Positions 7,687 through 16,001 of a stretch of DNA of 64,000 nt are shown piece by piece. Every line of letters begins with the position of its first letter. Within the stretch, counting starts at the first letter, position 1. Under the pieces are notes generated by a model. It searched no databases. It saw nothing but the letters and a program-made list of their open reading frames with translations, and had not been told where the DNA came from. Source of the stretch: an uncultured Prevotellaceae bacterium (GTDB taxonomy: Bacteria; Bacteroidota; Bacteroidia; Bacteroidales; Muribaculaceae); assembly GCA_937916085.1 (NCBI GenBank), contig CALGGO010000013.1, positions 40,092-104,091 of the forward strand, in the 5' to 3' direction. Position numbers and translations under genes: made by a program.

Positions 7687-9404
7687 TTTTTCTTCTTAGA
7701 CTGTTTTTTGGGAACCGAGGCTTTCTTCGCTGGCTGGAGGTTGAGAATCTTCTCATACTCTCCGTCCTTATTGAACATCTCGCTGGCGCGCGCGGTTACA
7801 CGGTCCTTGCCTAGTGCAAAAATCATCTGACCGCGCTGGTAGTAGTAGTTCTTTATTATCTCCTTTCCGAGCAGCTTCTCGATGTCGTCGCGGTGCAGGT
7901 CGAGGTCTTTGTCGAGGTCATGCTTGAGGAGTTTCTCTAAGCGCTCAAACTCCGCCTTTGTCTCATCGTTGAGATATCCCTCCTCCTCGGCAGTCTTCTT
8001 GAGTGATTCCAGGCTAGTCTCGCACACCTTGTCATATTGAAACTTCTCGGGGTCGATAAACGCCTTGAAGTCGTTGAAAATCTCGTCGGTAATCTTGAAA
8101 TCCTGGGCGGCGGGAATGGTGGGATGCTCGGCGGCATATTTCACCGCATAGTCAAATGCCCAGTTGTCGCGCACTATGTTGTAGGCCACACGGCTGGCTT
8201 TCAATGGCTCGATAACGATGTCGGGGGTGATGCCACCACCACCTTTCACCACTCTGCCGTGAGCTGTATGGTATTGCTGGGCTGTGGTATCGACGGTGTG
8301 CTTGGGGTTGCCGGCTTCGTCTTTTTGAGAGTAGTCAATCTCTTGAATGAGGCGACCACTGGGAATGTAGTATTTCGACACTGTCACCTTGAACAGGGCG
8401 TCAAATGGCAGTTGCCTTGTCGCCTGAACCAATCCCTTGCCAAAGGAGCGGGTGCCTAGCACCACGGCGCGGTCCAAGTCTTGGAGCGCACCAGCAGTAA
8501 TCTCGGCTGCCGACGCTGTGCCTCCATCAACGAGCACGGCGAGCGGGATTTCGGTATCTACAGGCTCCTCGGTAGTCTTGTAGTTGCGCTCTTGCTGCTT
8601 GGTCTTGCCGCGAGTTTGAAGCACCTGCGTACCTTTTGGGACAAAAAGCCCCACAATCTGTATCGCGCTATCTAGCAGTCCGCCACCGTTGCCACGCAAG
8701 TCGAGGATGATGTACTTTACTGCCGGATTGGCCTTGAGCTCAAGCAGCGCGTTCTTCACATTGGCTGCCGAGTGCTCATTATAGGTGTCAAGTGCGATGT
8801 AGCCTATATTCCCATGGATGACGCCATAGTAGCTCACCGGGTCAACCTTGATTTTCTCACGATTGAGGTTGAAAGTCTTGACGCTGTCGGGGTCATATTT
8901 CCTAACCACAGTGACCGAGATGGGTGTGCTGGGCTGACCTTTGAGGTGCTCGCTCACCTTACCGTTGTCCCAGCCCTCTACACTCTCGCCGTCAATCATA
9001 ATGATGCGGTCGCCAGGCTTCATGCCCGCTTTTGCCGCTGGGCTGCCCTGATAAGGCTCGCTGATATACACCTTGCCGCCGCGCTCAAAGATATAGGAGC
9101 CTATGCCGCCATACTCGCCAGTGGAAATCACCATGAAATCCTCTGTGGCTTTGGCGGGGATATACTCGGTGTAAGGGTCCACGTCTTCGAGCATCGCGTT
9201 GATGGCAGTCTCTATCGACTTATCTACATCTAGCGAGTCAACATAACAGGCGTTAAGCTCCTTGAACAGGGCATTGAAAATGTCAAGATTGCGCGCTATG
9301 CGTGTGTTGCGCACGCTGTTGTCGCTATCATCGGCCATTGCCACTTGACCAACCACGGCAAGCAACGCAATAATCAGAACTAAATTTCGGAGTTTATTTT
9401 TCAT
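7683..9404 (-). CDS. ctpA: S41-family C-terminal processing protease (CtpA-like)
   Basis: A 573-residue periplasmic serine protease. A signal peptide or anchor (about residues 8-24, ending VAMA) is followed by an N-terminal helical region, a PDZ domain (about 85-175, GIGSYIF and GMKPGDRIIMIDGESV) and the S41 catalytic core with Ser298 (DGGTASAAEI) and Lys323 (RSFGKGLVQ). A long C-terminal helical extension ends in a lysine cluster (PKKQSKKKK). Such enzymes trim or degrade periplasmic proteins from their C-termini. It overlaps mfd by 4 nt. Confidence 0.92.
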   Translation of the reverse strand: MKNKLRNLVLIIALLAVVGQVAMADDSDNSVRNTRIARNLDIFNALFKELNACYVDSLDVDKSIETAINAMLEDVDPYTEYIPAKATEDFMVISTGEYGGIGSYIFERGGKVYISEPYQGSPAAKAGMKPGDRIIMIDGESVEGWDNGKVSEHLKGQPSTPISVTVVRKYDPDSVKTFNLNREKIKVDPVSYYGVIHGNIGYIALDTYNEHSAANVKNALLELKANPAVKYIILDLRGNGGGLLDSAIQIVGLFVPKGTQVLQTRGKTKQQERNYKTTEEPVDTEIPLAVLVDGGTASAAEITAGALQDLDRAVVLGTRSFGKGLVQATRQLPFDALFKVTVSKYYIPSGRLIQEIDYSQKDEAGNPKHTVDTTAQQYHTAHGRVVKGGGGITPDIVIEPLKASRVAYNIVRDNWAFDYAVKYAAEHPTIPAAQDFKITDEIFNDFKAFIDPEKFQYDKVCETSLESLKKTAEEEGYLNDETKAEFERLEKLLKHDLDKDLDLHRDDIEKLLGKEIIKNYYYQRGQMIFALGKDRVTARASEMFNKDGEYEKILNLQPAKKASVPKKQSKKKK

Positions 9405-9420
9405 ATTTCTATTTTATAAT

Positions 9421-9545
9421 ACTAAACAAGTGAACAAGTAATCAAGCTGACGAGGCAATGGCAATCTTTGTCACTCGGCATAATATCCTCTTGAGTTATT
9501 GTTCTTCATTAACCTCTAATCGTGCGAAGCACAACTAATCCCTAA
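9421..9545. repeat. Short word repeats upstream of the ctpA-like gene
   Basis: Part of a 351-nt gap without protein genes. The phrase CAAGCTGACGAGGCAATGG (9443-9461) recurs at 44544-44562, upstream of another minus-strand gene, and CGTGCGAAGCAC (9521-9532) recurs inside 11273-11287. I could not place a clear promoter for the protease gene. Confidence 0.6.
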
Positions 9546-9680
9546 TCTCAAGTTTTGGTCTTCCAAAACTAGAATCGCCATTTGGGACCGCTAAAGTACT
9601 ATTTCTTGTTCAAATAGAACGCAAAAAGTCGTGAAAAATCATTTATTCGACGATTTTTTAAAATATTTTGGCGAAAAGTG

Positions 9681-9711
9681 TTGCACAATTCAAAATTTGA
9701 GTGTAATTTTG
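9681..9711 (+). promoter_or_regulatory. Bacteroidota-type promoter for tRNA-Asn
   Basis: TTG at 9681-9683 and TAATTTTG at 9704-9711 with a 20-nt spacer match the -33/-7 consensus. The -7 box is 44 nt before the tRNA. Confidence 0.7.
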
Positions 9712-9755
9712 CACCGCAATTCCGCAAACGTCGGTAACAACATTGCAAAAATACT

Positions 9756-9829
9756 GCTTCAATAGCTCAGTTGGTTAGAGCACCTGACTGTTAATCAGGG
9801 GGTCGTTGGTTCAAGTCCATCTTGAAGCG
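9756..9829 (+). tRNA. tRNA-Asn (anticodon GTT)
   Basis: A 74-nt cloverleaf. Acceptor GCTTCAA pairs with TTGAAGC, with discriminator G. The D-arm contains AGCTCAGTTGGTTAGAGC, the anticodon stem CCTGA/TCAGG holds loop CTGTTAA with anticodon GTT, and the T-loop is TTCAAGT. The T-stem (GTTGG/CCATC) has one U-U mismatch. CCA is not encoded. A promoter lies upstream and a terminator starts 3 nt after the gene, so it is a single-gene transcript. Confidence 0.96.
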
Positions 9830-9831
9830 CA

Positions 9832-9871
9832 TTAAGGCAGCAATCGCAAGATTGTTGCCTTAATTGTTTTT
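9832..9871 (+). terminator. Terminator of tRNA-Asn
   Basis: TTAAGGCAGCAATC (9832-9845) pairs with GATTGTTGCCTTAA (9850-9863) through 14 bp with one G-U, capped by a GCAA tetraloop and followed by TTGTTTTTG. Confidence 0.85.
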
Positions 9872-9896
9872 GATTACAACATCACGCCACATATTT

Positions 9897-9927
9897 TTTG
9901 TCAATTCACATTTTTTTTGTATTTTTG
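9897..9927 (+). promoter_or_regulatory. Promoter of the porin gene
   Basis: TTTG (9897-9900), a 19-nt spacer and TATTTTTG (9920-9927), 35 nt before the ATG at 9963. Confidence 0.75.
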
Positions 9928-9962
9928 TGACCTTGATATTATTAATGTAAAAACTATATACT

Positions 9963-11198
9963 ATGAAACGTGTGTTTTTGATGCTGTTGTCGCTGGTGTG
10001 GCTTATGCCAAATGCGTGGGCAACCGACGTGGAGGCAACAACCGATAACAGCACTGGCCTTGAAGCCATTACAGCAACCGAAGAAATCACAGCAGCTAGT
10101 GCCGCTACTACTGCTGAGCCCTTGCAAAGCGACAAGGAGAAGAGTGACAAACCACCAATTTTCACAAAGCCTAAGTTCAGCGGATATGCCATCGGCTCCT
10201 ATCAGGCGACTTTTCAGGAAGGAAACAACAGCAACACTTTCAACTTGAGAATTGTCAGAGTGTCGGTCGAGGGAAAAATCCTCAATCAGATATATTACAA
10301 GGTGCAGGGTCAAATCAACGGCAACACCTCCACCTTGGGCAGCAGTCCGCGTCTGGTCGATTTCTTCATGGAATGGCAACGCTTTGACTTCTTCAAGATA
10401 AAGTTTGGCCAGTTCAAACGCCCGTTCACCTACGAAAATCCCATGCATCCCCTTGACCAGGGCTTCATGTCCTACTCACAACCCGTATCAAAGCTGTCGG
10501 GCTTCAGCGACCGCACTGGCGAGCACGCCAGCAACGGCCGCGACATTGGTTTGCAGTTCCAAGGCGACTTCCTAAAGAACAGCTCAGGCCGATATCTCCT
10601 TCACTACCAAGTGGGTGTGTTCAACGGTCAGGGTATCAATGTGACCGATGTCGATAAGAAGAAAGACATCATTGGCGGAGTGTGGGTGATGCCTGTTGCC
10701 GGGCTTAGGATTGGCGCCTTTGGCTGGGAAGGCTCCTATGCCCGCAAGAGCGGCAGTGAGGTGCTGAGCCTCAACAAGCACCGCTATGCCTTGAGTGCGG
10801 AGTATAAGAAGGGCGACCTCCAGCTCCGTGGCGAGTATATCCACTCCACAGGCTTGGGCTTTGCCACTACCTACCAGAAACCCGGCGACGCCAATGACCT
10901 CACCATCAAGACCTATACCGACCGCGACGGCAACGATATTGCCGCCAACAGAGCCGACGGCTTCTATGCCCTCGCCATCGTTCCTGTTTACCGCGACAAA
11001 CTCATGGTGAAGGGCCGCTATGACCTCTATCGCCCCAGCGCCACTTGGCTTCATGCCAAGACCAACTATGAGATAGGTCTCAACTTCCGCTTCTGCAAGT
11101 ATTTTGAGATACAGTCAGAGTATGTCTTCACCAACGACCGCGCTCTTGCCAAGCACAACTACAGCAGCGTGTATGTGCAAGTGAGCGTAAGATATTAA
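9963..11198 (+). CDS. Phosphate-selective porin O/P (OprP-like) outer-membrane protein
   Basis: A 411-residue protein with a signal peptide (MKRVFLMLLSLVWLMPNAWA), a low-complexity Thr/Ala linker (25-60), then alternating hydrophobic strands typical of a beta-barrel. Diagnostic parts are FSGYAIGSYQATFQ at the barrel start, the run FFKIKFGQFKRPFTYENP, and a C-terminal strand ending in an aromatic (VYVQVSVRY). These match the OprO/OprP porins, which in Bacteroidota are often general or phosphate channels. It has its own promoter and no operon partner; the dicarboxylate transporter gene downstream is separated by 237 bp of repeats. The substrate cannot be read from the sequence. Confidence 0.85.
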   Translation: MKRVFLMLLSLVWLMPNAWATDVEATTDNSTGLEAITATEEITAASAATTAEPLQSDKEKSDKPPIFTKPKFSGYAIGSYQATFQEGNNSNTFNLRIVRVSVEGKILNQIYYKVQGQINGNTSTLGSSPRLVDFFMEWQRFDFFKIKFGQFKRPFTYENPMHPLDQGFMSYSQPVSKLSGFSDRTGEHASNGRDIGLQFQGDFLKNSSGRYLLHYQVGVFNGQGINVTDVDKKKDIIGGVWVMPVAGLRIGAFGWEGSYARKSGSEVLSLNKHRYALSAEYKKGDLQLRGEYIHSTGLGFATTYQKPGDANDLTIKTYTDRDGNDIAANRADGFYALAIVPVYRDKLMVKGRYDLYRPSATWLHAKTNYEIGLNFRFCKYFEIQSEYVFTNDRALAKHNYSSVYVQVSVRY

Positions 11199-11199
11199 T

Positions 11200-11430
11200 A
11201 GTTCACAGTTCAGAGTTCATAGTTCAAAGTTTCGTAGGGACAACCTTCAGCTCAAGGCTGTGAGCGGCATGAGTCGTGCGAAGCACGGTGTGCGAAAAGC
11301 CAGCAGCCTTAACGCGTGCCTTGTTTGTCAGTTCAGAGTTCTCAACGATAAACGAAAAAGCTCCGTAGGCGATCACTTAACACTTAAAACTTAACACTTA
11401 AAACTTAAAACTTAACACTTAACACTTAAT
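11200..11430. repeat. Composite word-repeat region
   Basis: Three families follow one another: AGTTCAGAGTTCATAGTTC just after the porin stop, a TCGTGCGAAGCACGG hairpin near 11273, and tandem AACACTTAAAACTTA words from about 11377 to 11430, ending a few bases before the transporter ATG. Confidence 0.8.
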
Positions 11431-11435
11431 ATATT

Positions 11436-12899
11436 ATGTCAGCATTAATGATTTTACAGCTCTGCATCGTTCTCGGAGCTTTATGGTTGGGTTCCCGATA
11501 TGGCAGCTTGGCATTAGGCGCCATTTCAGGAATTGGCCTTGCGATTCTCGTTTTTGGATTCGGCATGAAGCCCGGAAATCCCCCCACCGACGTTATCTAC
11601 ATCATCATCGCTGCCGTGACATGTGCCGGCATTATGCAAGCGTCGGGAGGTATGGACTGGCTCATCCAGCTCGCCGAGAAGCTGCTGCGCAAGCACCCCG
11701 CGCGCATCACCTTCCTGGCGCCCTTGTGTACCTTTTTCCTCACCGTGCTGGTGGGAACGGGTCATGTGGTTTACACCTTGATGCCCATCATCTGCGACAT
11801 CTCCATCAAGAAAGGCATACGCCCTGAGCGTCCTTGCGGCATTGCCAGCATAGCGTCGCAGATTGGCATCACCTGCTCACCCATCGCTGCTGCGGTAGTG
11901 GCGTTTATCACCATCTCGGGGACTAACGGCTATGCCATCACCATCCCCAAGGTGCTCATGGTAACATTCCCCGCCTGCATTCTCGGTATCATCATGGCGT
12001 CGGTAGCCTCCTACAAGCGTGGCAAAGACCTTGACAAAGACCCCGAGTTCCAGAAGAAGCTTGCCGACCCCGAGCAGCGCGAGTTCATCTACGGCAGTAG
12101 TGCCACCACCCTCGACAAGAAAATCGCTCCCGAGAGCAAGCGCGCCGTTTACATCTTCTTCGGCGCACTGTTGGTAATTGTGATGTTTGCCATCTTCCAA
12201 GAGTTGCTCCCTGCTCATGAGACTATCAAAGCCATTAAAGACGCCCCCGAAGTGCAGCTTTTGGGATCACGAGTCAAAATCACTGCCGACCAGCTGGCAA
12301 AACTCGGCGTGTCGGTCGATGGCATAACCAAAATGGAATTTACGCCATTGAAGATGAACATCGTGATTCAGATTGTGATGATTTCGGCGGCAGCGCTGAT
12401 GATAATATTCTGCAAGGCATCGCCCAAGAAGGCGGTGAGCGGTCCGGTGTGGCAAAGTGGCATGGTTGCAGTAGTCGCCATCTATGGTATCGCTTGGCTT
12501 GCCGACACCTACTTCGCCAACTATCTGGGCGAGATTCAGGAGATGCTTGCCGGCATGGTAGAGAAGTACCCGTGGTCGATAGCGTTTGCATTCTTCTTGG
12601 TGTCGGTGCTTGTAAACTCGCAAGGTGCTGTGGTGGTTGCGATGCTGCCGCTCGCCTATAAGCTCGGCATTGACGGATGGATACTGCTCGGCGTGCTGCC
12701 TTCGGTTTATGGCTACTTCTTTATTCCTAACTACCCGTCAGATATCGCTACTGTGAACTTCGACCGCACAGGAACGACAAAAATCGGGAAATATCTTCTC
12801 AACCACTCCTTCATGATGCCTGGAATGGTACACACTCTTGTGGCATGCGTGGCAGGATATCTAATCGCTTACCTCTATCACTCAATGGGGTGGATATAG
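11436..12899 (+). CDS. Anaerobic C4-dicarboxylate transporter (Dcu family)
   Basis: A 487-residue inner-membrane protein with about 11-12 hydrophobic segments. The region GTGHVVYTLMPIICDISIKK, then RPERPCGIASIASQIGITC and SPIAAAVVAF, is characteristic of DcuA/DcuB antiporters, which exchange fumarate, malate or aspartate for succinate during anaerobic fumarate respiration. It is somewhat longer than the roughly 440 residues of E. coli DcuA/B because of a cytoplasmic loop around residues 195-235 and a loop at 270-300. DcuA versus DcuB cannot be decided. A repeat array ends directly upstream of its start. Confidence 0.9.
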   Translation: MSALMILQLCIVLGALWLGSRYGSLALGAISGIGLAILVFGFGMKPGNPPTDVIYIIIAAVTCAGIMQASGGMDWLIQLAEKLLRKHPARITFLAPLCTFFLTVLVGTGHVVYTLMPIICDISIKKGIRPERPCGIASIASQIGITCSPIAAAVVAFITISGTNGYAITIPKVLMVTFPACILGIIMASVASYKRGKDLDKDPEFQKKLADPEQREFIYGSSATTLDKKIAPESKRAVYIFFGALLVIVMFAIFQELLPAHETIKAIKDAPEVQLLGSRVKITADQLAKLGVSVDGITKMEFTPLKMNIVIQIVMISAAALMIIFCKASPKKAVSGPVWQSGMVAVVAIYGIAWLADTYFANYLGEIQEMLAGMVEKYPWSIAFAFFLVSVLVNSQGAVVVAMLPLAYKLGIDGWILLGVLPSVYGYFFIPNYPSDIATVNFDRTGTTKIGKYLLNHSFMMPGMVHTLVACVAGYLIAYLYHSMGWI

Positions 12900-12900
12900 T

Positions 12901-12985
12901 TGATAGTTCTCAGTTGTCAGTTCTCAGTTAAGAGTTGAGAGTTGACAACGAACAACGATAAACGATAAACGATAAACGAACAACG
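12901..12985. repeat. AGTTCTCAGTT and ACGATAAACGATAA word repeats
   Basis: Tandem AGTTGTCAGTTCTCAGTT words just after the transporter TAG, then four copies of ACGATAAACGAT-like words up to the dipeptidase ATG. No promoter consensus could be placed. Confidence 0.75.
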
Positions 12986-12990
12986 GATTT

Positions 12991-14619
12991 ATGTATTTAA
13001 AATATTTAGCTTCAGTAGCACTTGTGGCAACAACGCTTGCCACCGTGGCACAAGTAGATGAGTCAACTCGTGAGGGAATGAGGCGACTCTCATGCACGAG
13101 CATCATGGTGGGCAAGAACGCCAGCGCCGACGGCTCGGTGATAACCTCACACACCTGCGACTCGTGGTACCGCACATGGATGTCGATGGTACCCGCACGC
13201 GACTATGAGCGCGACACGGTGACCGCCATCTACGAGGGACGCATGCACACGCAAGCGGCGAGCGACAGCACCAAGATGTATGTGAAAGGCACCATTCCAC
13301 AGGTGCGACACACCTACCGCTACCTCGACACCGCCTATCCCTGCCTCAACGAGAAGCAGGTGGCGATGGGCGAGACCACCATTGGCGGTCGCGACACGCT
13401 GGTCAACAAGGCGGGAATGTTCTACATCGAGGAGCTGCAGCGCATAGCCCTTGAGCGTTGCGCCACCGCGCGCGAGGCGGTAGCCTTGATGGGCAGTCTC
13501 GCCGAGAAGTACGGCTACTGCGACGGCGGCGAGTGCCTCACCGTTGCCGACCCTAACGAGGTGTGGATATTCGAGATTTTCGGTGCTGGTCCTAAGAAGG
13601 TAGGCGCCGTGTGGGCTGCCGTGCGCATCCCCGACGACGAGATTGCCGTCTCGGCAAATATCTCGCGCATCGGCACCCTCGACCTCGACGATAAGAGCCA
13701 CTATATGGCGTCGGCCAACGTCAAGGAAGTCGCCCGTCAGCTCAAGCTGTGGGACGGCAAGGAGGAGTTCAACTTCTTCAAGGCCTACAGCGGCGAGAAC
13801 TACTTCCATGAGAAAAAGAACTACAGCGTGCGAGAGCATTACATCATGAACGCCCTCGCGCCATCGCTTAACCTGAGCGACACGGTGGAGTGGCTGCCGC
13901 TGAGCGTGAAGCCCGATGCCAAGGTAAGCCCCGAACAGGTGATGCAGCTGCTGGGAAGCTACTACGAGGGCACCGACAAGAACCTTAGCGGACGCCACCT
14001 TATCCCTAACCCCAAGCGCAAAGACAAGAAGGGCAACCTCGTGGAGAACGAACCCGACAGCATAGTGTCGCCTTTCAGCAACCCCTGGATGCGACCCGAC
14101 GAGATAAACATGTACTACGCCATGGGCGACTCGGCGATGAAGAACATTCGCACCGTGAGTGTGCCTTGGAGCGCCTACAGCACAGTCATCCAGTGCCGCG
14201 CGTGGCTGCCCGACGAGGTGGGAGGCGTGGCATGGGTATGCCTCGACAACCCCGGCGAGAGTCCGCGCTTCCCCATCTTTGCCGGCACCACCAAGTTGCC
14301 CCAACTGCTGCAAGTGTGCGGACAGCACAGCGACCGCGACGATGCCGCCCTGTGGCACTACCGCAAGGCTAACCGCCTCGCCACCGTGCGGTGGGGCAAA
14401 TTCCGCTCCATGATTGAGCCGCAGCGCGACTACTTTATGGAAAAAGGACAGCGCGAGCTGCCCTACGTGCAACAGATGTGGCAGCAGCTTAAAGCCAGCG
14501 ACCCCGAGAAAGCCCAGACCATGCTCAACGGCTACGTCGCCGACTTCTTCGGTGCCACCATCCTCCGCTGGGATGAGCTCGCCCGCACCCTCTGGCGCCA
14601 AAACTGGACAGGATTCTAA
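12991..14619 (+). CDS. C69-family dipeptidase (PepD-like)
   Basis: A 542-residue Ntn-hydrolase. A signal-peptide-like segment (residues 3-20) and short propeptide precede the probable catalytic nucleophile Cys35 in RRLSCTSIMVGKNAS, which in this family becomes N-terminal after self-processing. Other family signatures are ADGSVITSHTCDS, YCDGGECLTVADPNEVWIFE and the C-terminal NPWMRPDEINMYY. C69 enzymes cleave dipeptides with broad specificity. The signal sequence suggests a periplasmic enzyme that handles imported or cell-wall peptides. It stands alone, flanked by repeats. Confidence 0.9.
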   Translation: MYLKYLASVALVATTLATVAQVDESTREGMRRLSCTSIMVGKNASADGSVITSHTCDSWYRTWMSMVPARDYERDTVTAIYEGRMHTQAASDSTKMYVKGTIPQVRHTYRYLDTAYPCLNEKQVAMGETTIGGRDTLVNKAGMFYIEELQRIALERCATAREAVALMGSLAEKYGYCDGGECLTVADPNEVWIFEIFGAGPKKVGAVWAAVRIPDDEIAVSANISRIGTLDLDDKSHYMASANVKEVARQLKLWDGKEEFNFFKAYSGENYFHEKKNYSVREHYIMNALAPSLNLSDTVEWLPLSVKPDAKVSPEQVMQLLGSYYEGTDKNLSGRHLIPNPKRKDKKGNLVENEPDSIVSPFSNPWMRPDEINMYYAMGDSAMKNIRTVSVPWSAYSTVIQCRAWLPDEVGGVAWVCLDNPGESPRFPIFAGTTKLPQLLQVCGQHSDRDDAALWHYRKANRLATVRWGKFRSMIEPQRDYFMEKGQRELPYVQQMWQQLKASDPEKAQTMLNGYVADFFGATILRWDELARTLWRQNWTGF

Positions 14620-14620
14620 T

Positions 14621-14690
14621 AATTCATAATGCATAATTCACAATGCATAATTGGGCTGCGCATTACAAATTCAAAATGCGTAATTGATGT
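14621..14690. repeat. CATAATGCATAATTC word repeat
   Basis: Tandem words of the CATAATGCATAATTCACAAT type follow the dipeptidase stop, with the phrase GGGCTGCGC (14653-14661), which recurs inverted near 34565 and 54728. Confidence 0.7.
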
Positions 14691-14711
14691 CTATAGAAAG
14701 AAATAATTTAG

Positions 14712-14719
14712 TATCTTTG
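14712..14719 (+). promoter_or_regulatory. -7 box of the ychF promoter
   Basis: TATCTTTG followed by C matches the Bacteroidota -7 consensus, 42 nt before the ATG. No well-spaced -33 element is seen. Confidence 0.55.
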
Positions 14720-14760
14720 CAGGCTATTTTAAATAAGAACAATAAAAACTTAAGATAACT

Positions 14761-15861
14761 ATGGCACTTCAATGTGGTATCGTGGGACTGCCTAATGTGG
14801 GCAAGTCAACGCTGTTTAACTGCTTGTCGAACGCTAAGGCGCAGTCGGCAAATTTCCCTTTCTGTACAATAGAGCCTAACGTGGGCGTGATAACCGTGCC
14901 CGACGAGCGACTCAACAAGCTCGCCGAGCTGGTGCACCCCGCCAAAGTGGTGCCCACCACGGTTGAGATTGTGGATATCGCTGGACTGGTGAAGGGCGCC
15001 AGCCGCGGCGAGGGCCTGGGCAACAAGTTCCTGGCTAACATCCGCGAGACCGACGCCATAATCCATGTGCTGCGCTGCTTCGACGACGACAATGTGACCC
15101 ACGTTGACGGCACCATCGACCCTGTGCGCGACAAGGAGGTGATTGACACCGAGCTGCAGCTGCGCGACCTTGAGACTATAGAGAGCCGCATCAGCAAGGT
15201 GGCGAAGATGGCTGCCGCCGGCGAGCGCGACGCCAAGATGCAGCACGAGGTGCTCAAGCGTTATCAGGAAGTGCTCACCCAGGGCAAGAGTGCGCGCAGC
15301 GTCACTCTCGACACTAAAGACGAGCAGAAGTTTGCCCACGACCTGTTCCTATTGACCAACAAGCCAGTGCTCTATGTGTGCAACGTTGATGATGCCAGCG
15401 CCGCAACGGGCAACAAATATGTCGAGGCGGTGCGCGAGGCAGTGAAAGACGAGAACGCCGAAATCCTCGTCGTGGCAGCGCAGACCGAGAGCGACATCGC
15501 TGAGCTCGACACCTACGAGGAGCGACAGATGTTCCTCGAGGAGATAGGACTACAGGAGAGCGGTGTGAACCGCTTGATTAAAGCCGCCTACAAGCTGCTT
15601 GACCTTGAGACATTCCTCACCGCAGGACCCAAGGAGGTGCGCGCCTGGACCTACCGCAAGGGCAGCAAGGCACCGCAGTGCGCCGGCGTGATACACACCG
15701 ACTTCGAGCGTGGCTTCATCCGTGCCGAGATTATCAAATATGAGGATTATATCCACTACGGCAGCGAGGCGGCAGTGAAAGAGGCGGGCAAGATGCACAT
15801 CGAGGGCAAAGACTACGTGTTCCAGGACGGCGACATCGTGGTATTCCGCTTCAACGTCTAG
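14761..15861 (+). CDS. ychF: Redox-regulated ATPase YchF (Obg family)
   Basis: A 366-residue P-loop protein of the expected length. G1 is GLPNVGKST (8-16), switch residues lie in NFPFCTIEPNVG, G3 is in VDIAGLVKGAS, and the G4 position reads CNVDD where most Obg proteins have NKxD, the change linked to ATP over GTP preference in YchF. The C-terminal TGS domain (about 280-366) includes GVIHTDFERGFIRAEI and ends FRFNV. YchF binds ribosomes and influences translation and oxidative-stress responses. It is a single gene with its own promoter box. Confidence 0.96.
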   Translation: MALQCGIVGLPNVGKSTLFNCLSNAKAQSANFPFCTIEPNVGVITVPDERLNKLAELVHPAKVVPTTVEIVDIAGLVKGASRGEGLGNKFLANIRETDAIIHVLRCFDDDNVTHVDGTIDPVRDKEVIDTELQLRDLETIESRISKVAKMAAAGERDAKMQHEVLKRYQEVLTQGKSARSVTLDTKDEQKFAHDLFLLTNKPVLYVCNVDDASAATGNKYVEAVREAVKDENAEILVVAAQTESDIAELDTYEERQMFLEEIGLQESGVNRLIKAAYKLLDLETFLTAGPKEVRAWTYRKGSKAPQCAGVIHTDFERGFIRAEIIKYEDYIHYGSEAAVKEAGKMHIEGKDYVFQDGDIVVFRFNV

Positions 15862-15877
15862 TGCCTGAGGCACAGTT

Positions 15878-15998
15878 TCGGGGATCGGGAATCGAGGATC
15901 GGGGCTATTTCTAGAAAATCTAGAATATCTAGACCATCTAGAACTGAGAACTGAAAACTGAAAACAGAGAACTGAGAAATGAAAACTGAAAATTCTAA
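15878..15998. repeat. GGGATCGGGAATCGAGG, ATCTAGAAT and GAACTGAAAACT word repeats
   Basis: Three word families in tandem fill the gap between the convergent ychF and CotH genes: GATCGGGAATCGAGGATCGG, then TCTAGAAAATCTAGAATATC, then AACTGAGAACTGAAAACTG. The first is the same family that lies inside pdxB (55375-55425). Confidence 0.8.
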
Positions 15999-16001
15999 AA
16001 A

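Noticed and set aside
13147..14634. 495-codon open frame antisense to the C69 dipeptidase
   Set aside because: Its composition follows the complement of a strongly codon-biased gene; no domain, start signal or homologous pattern is visible, and the sense frame has clear catalytic motifs.
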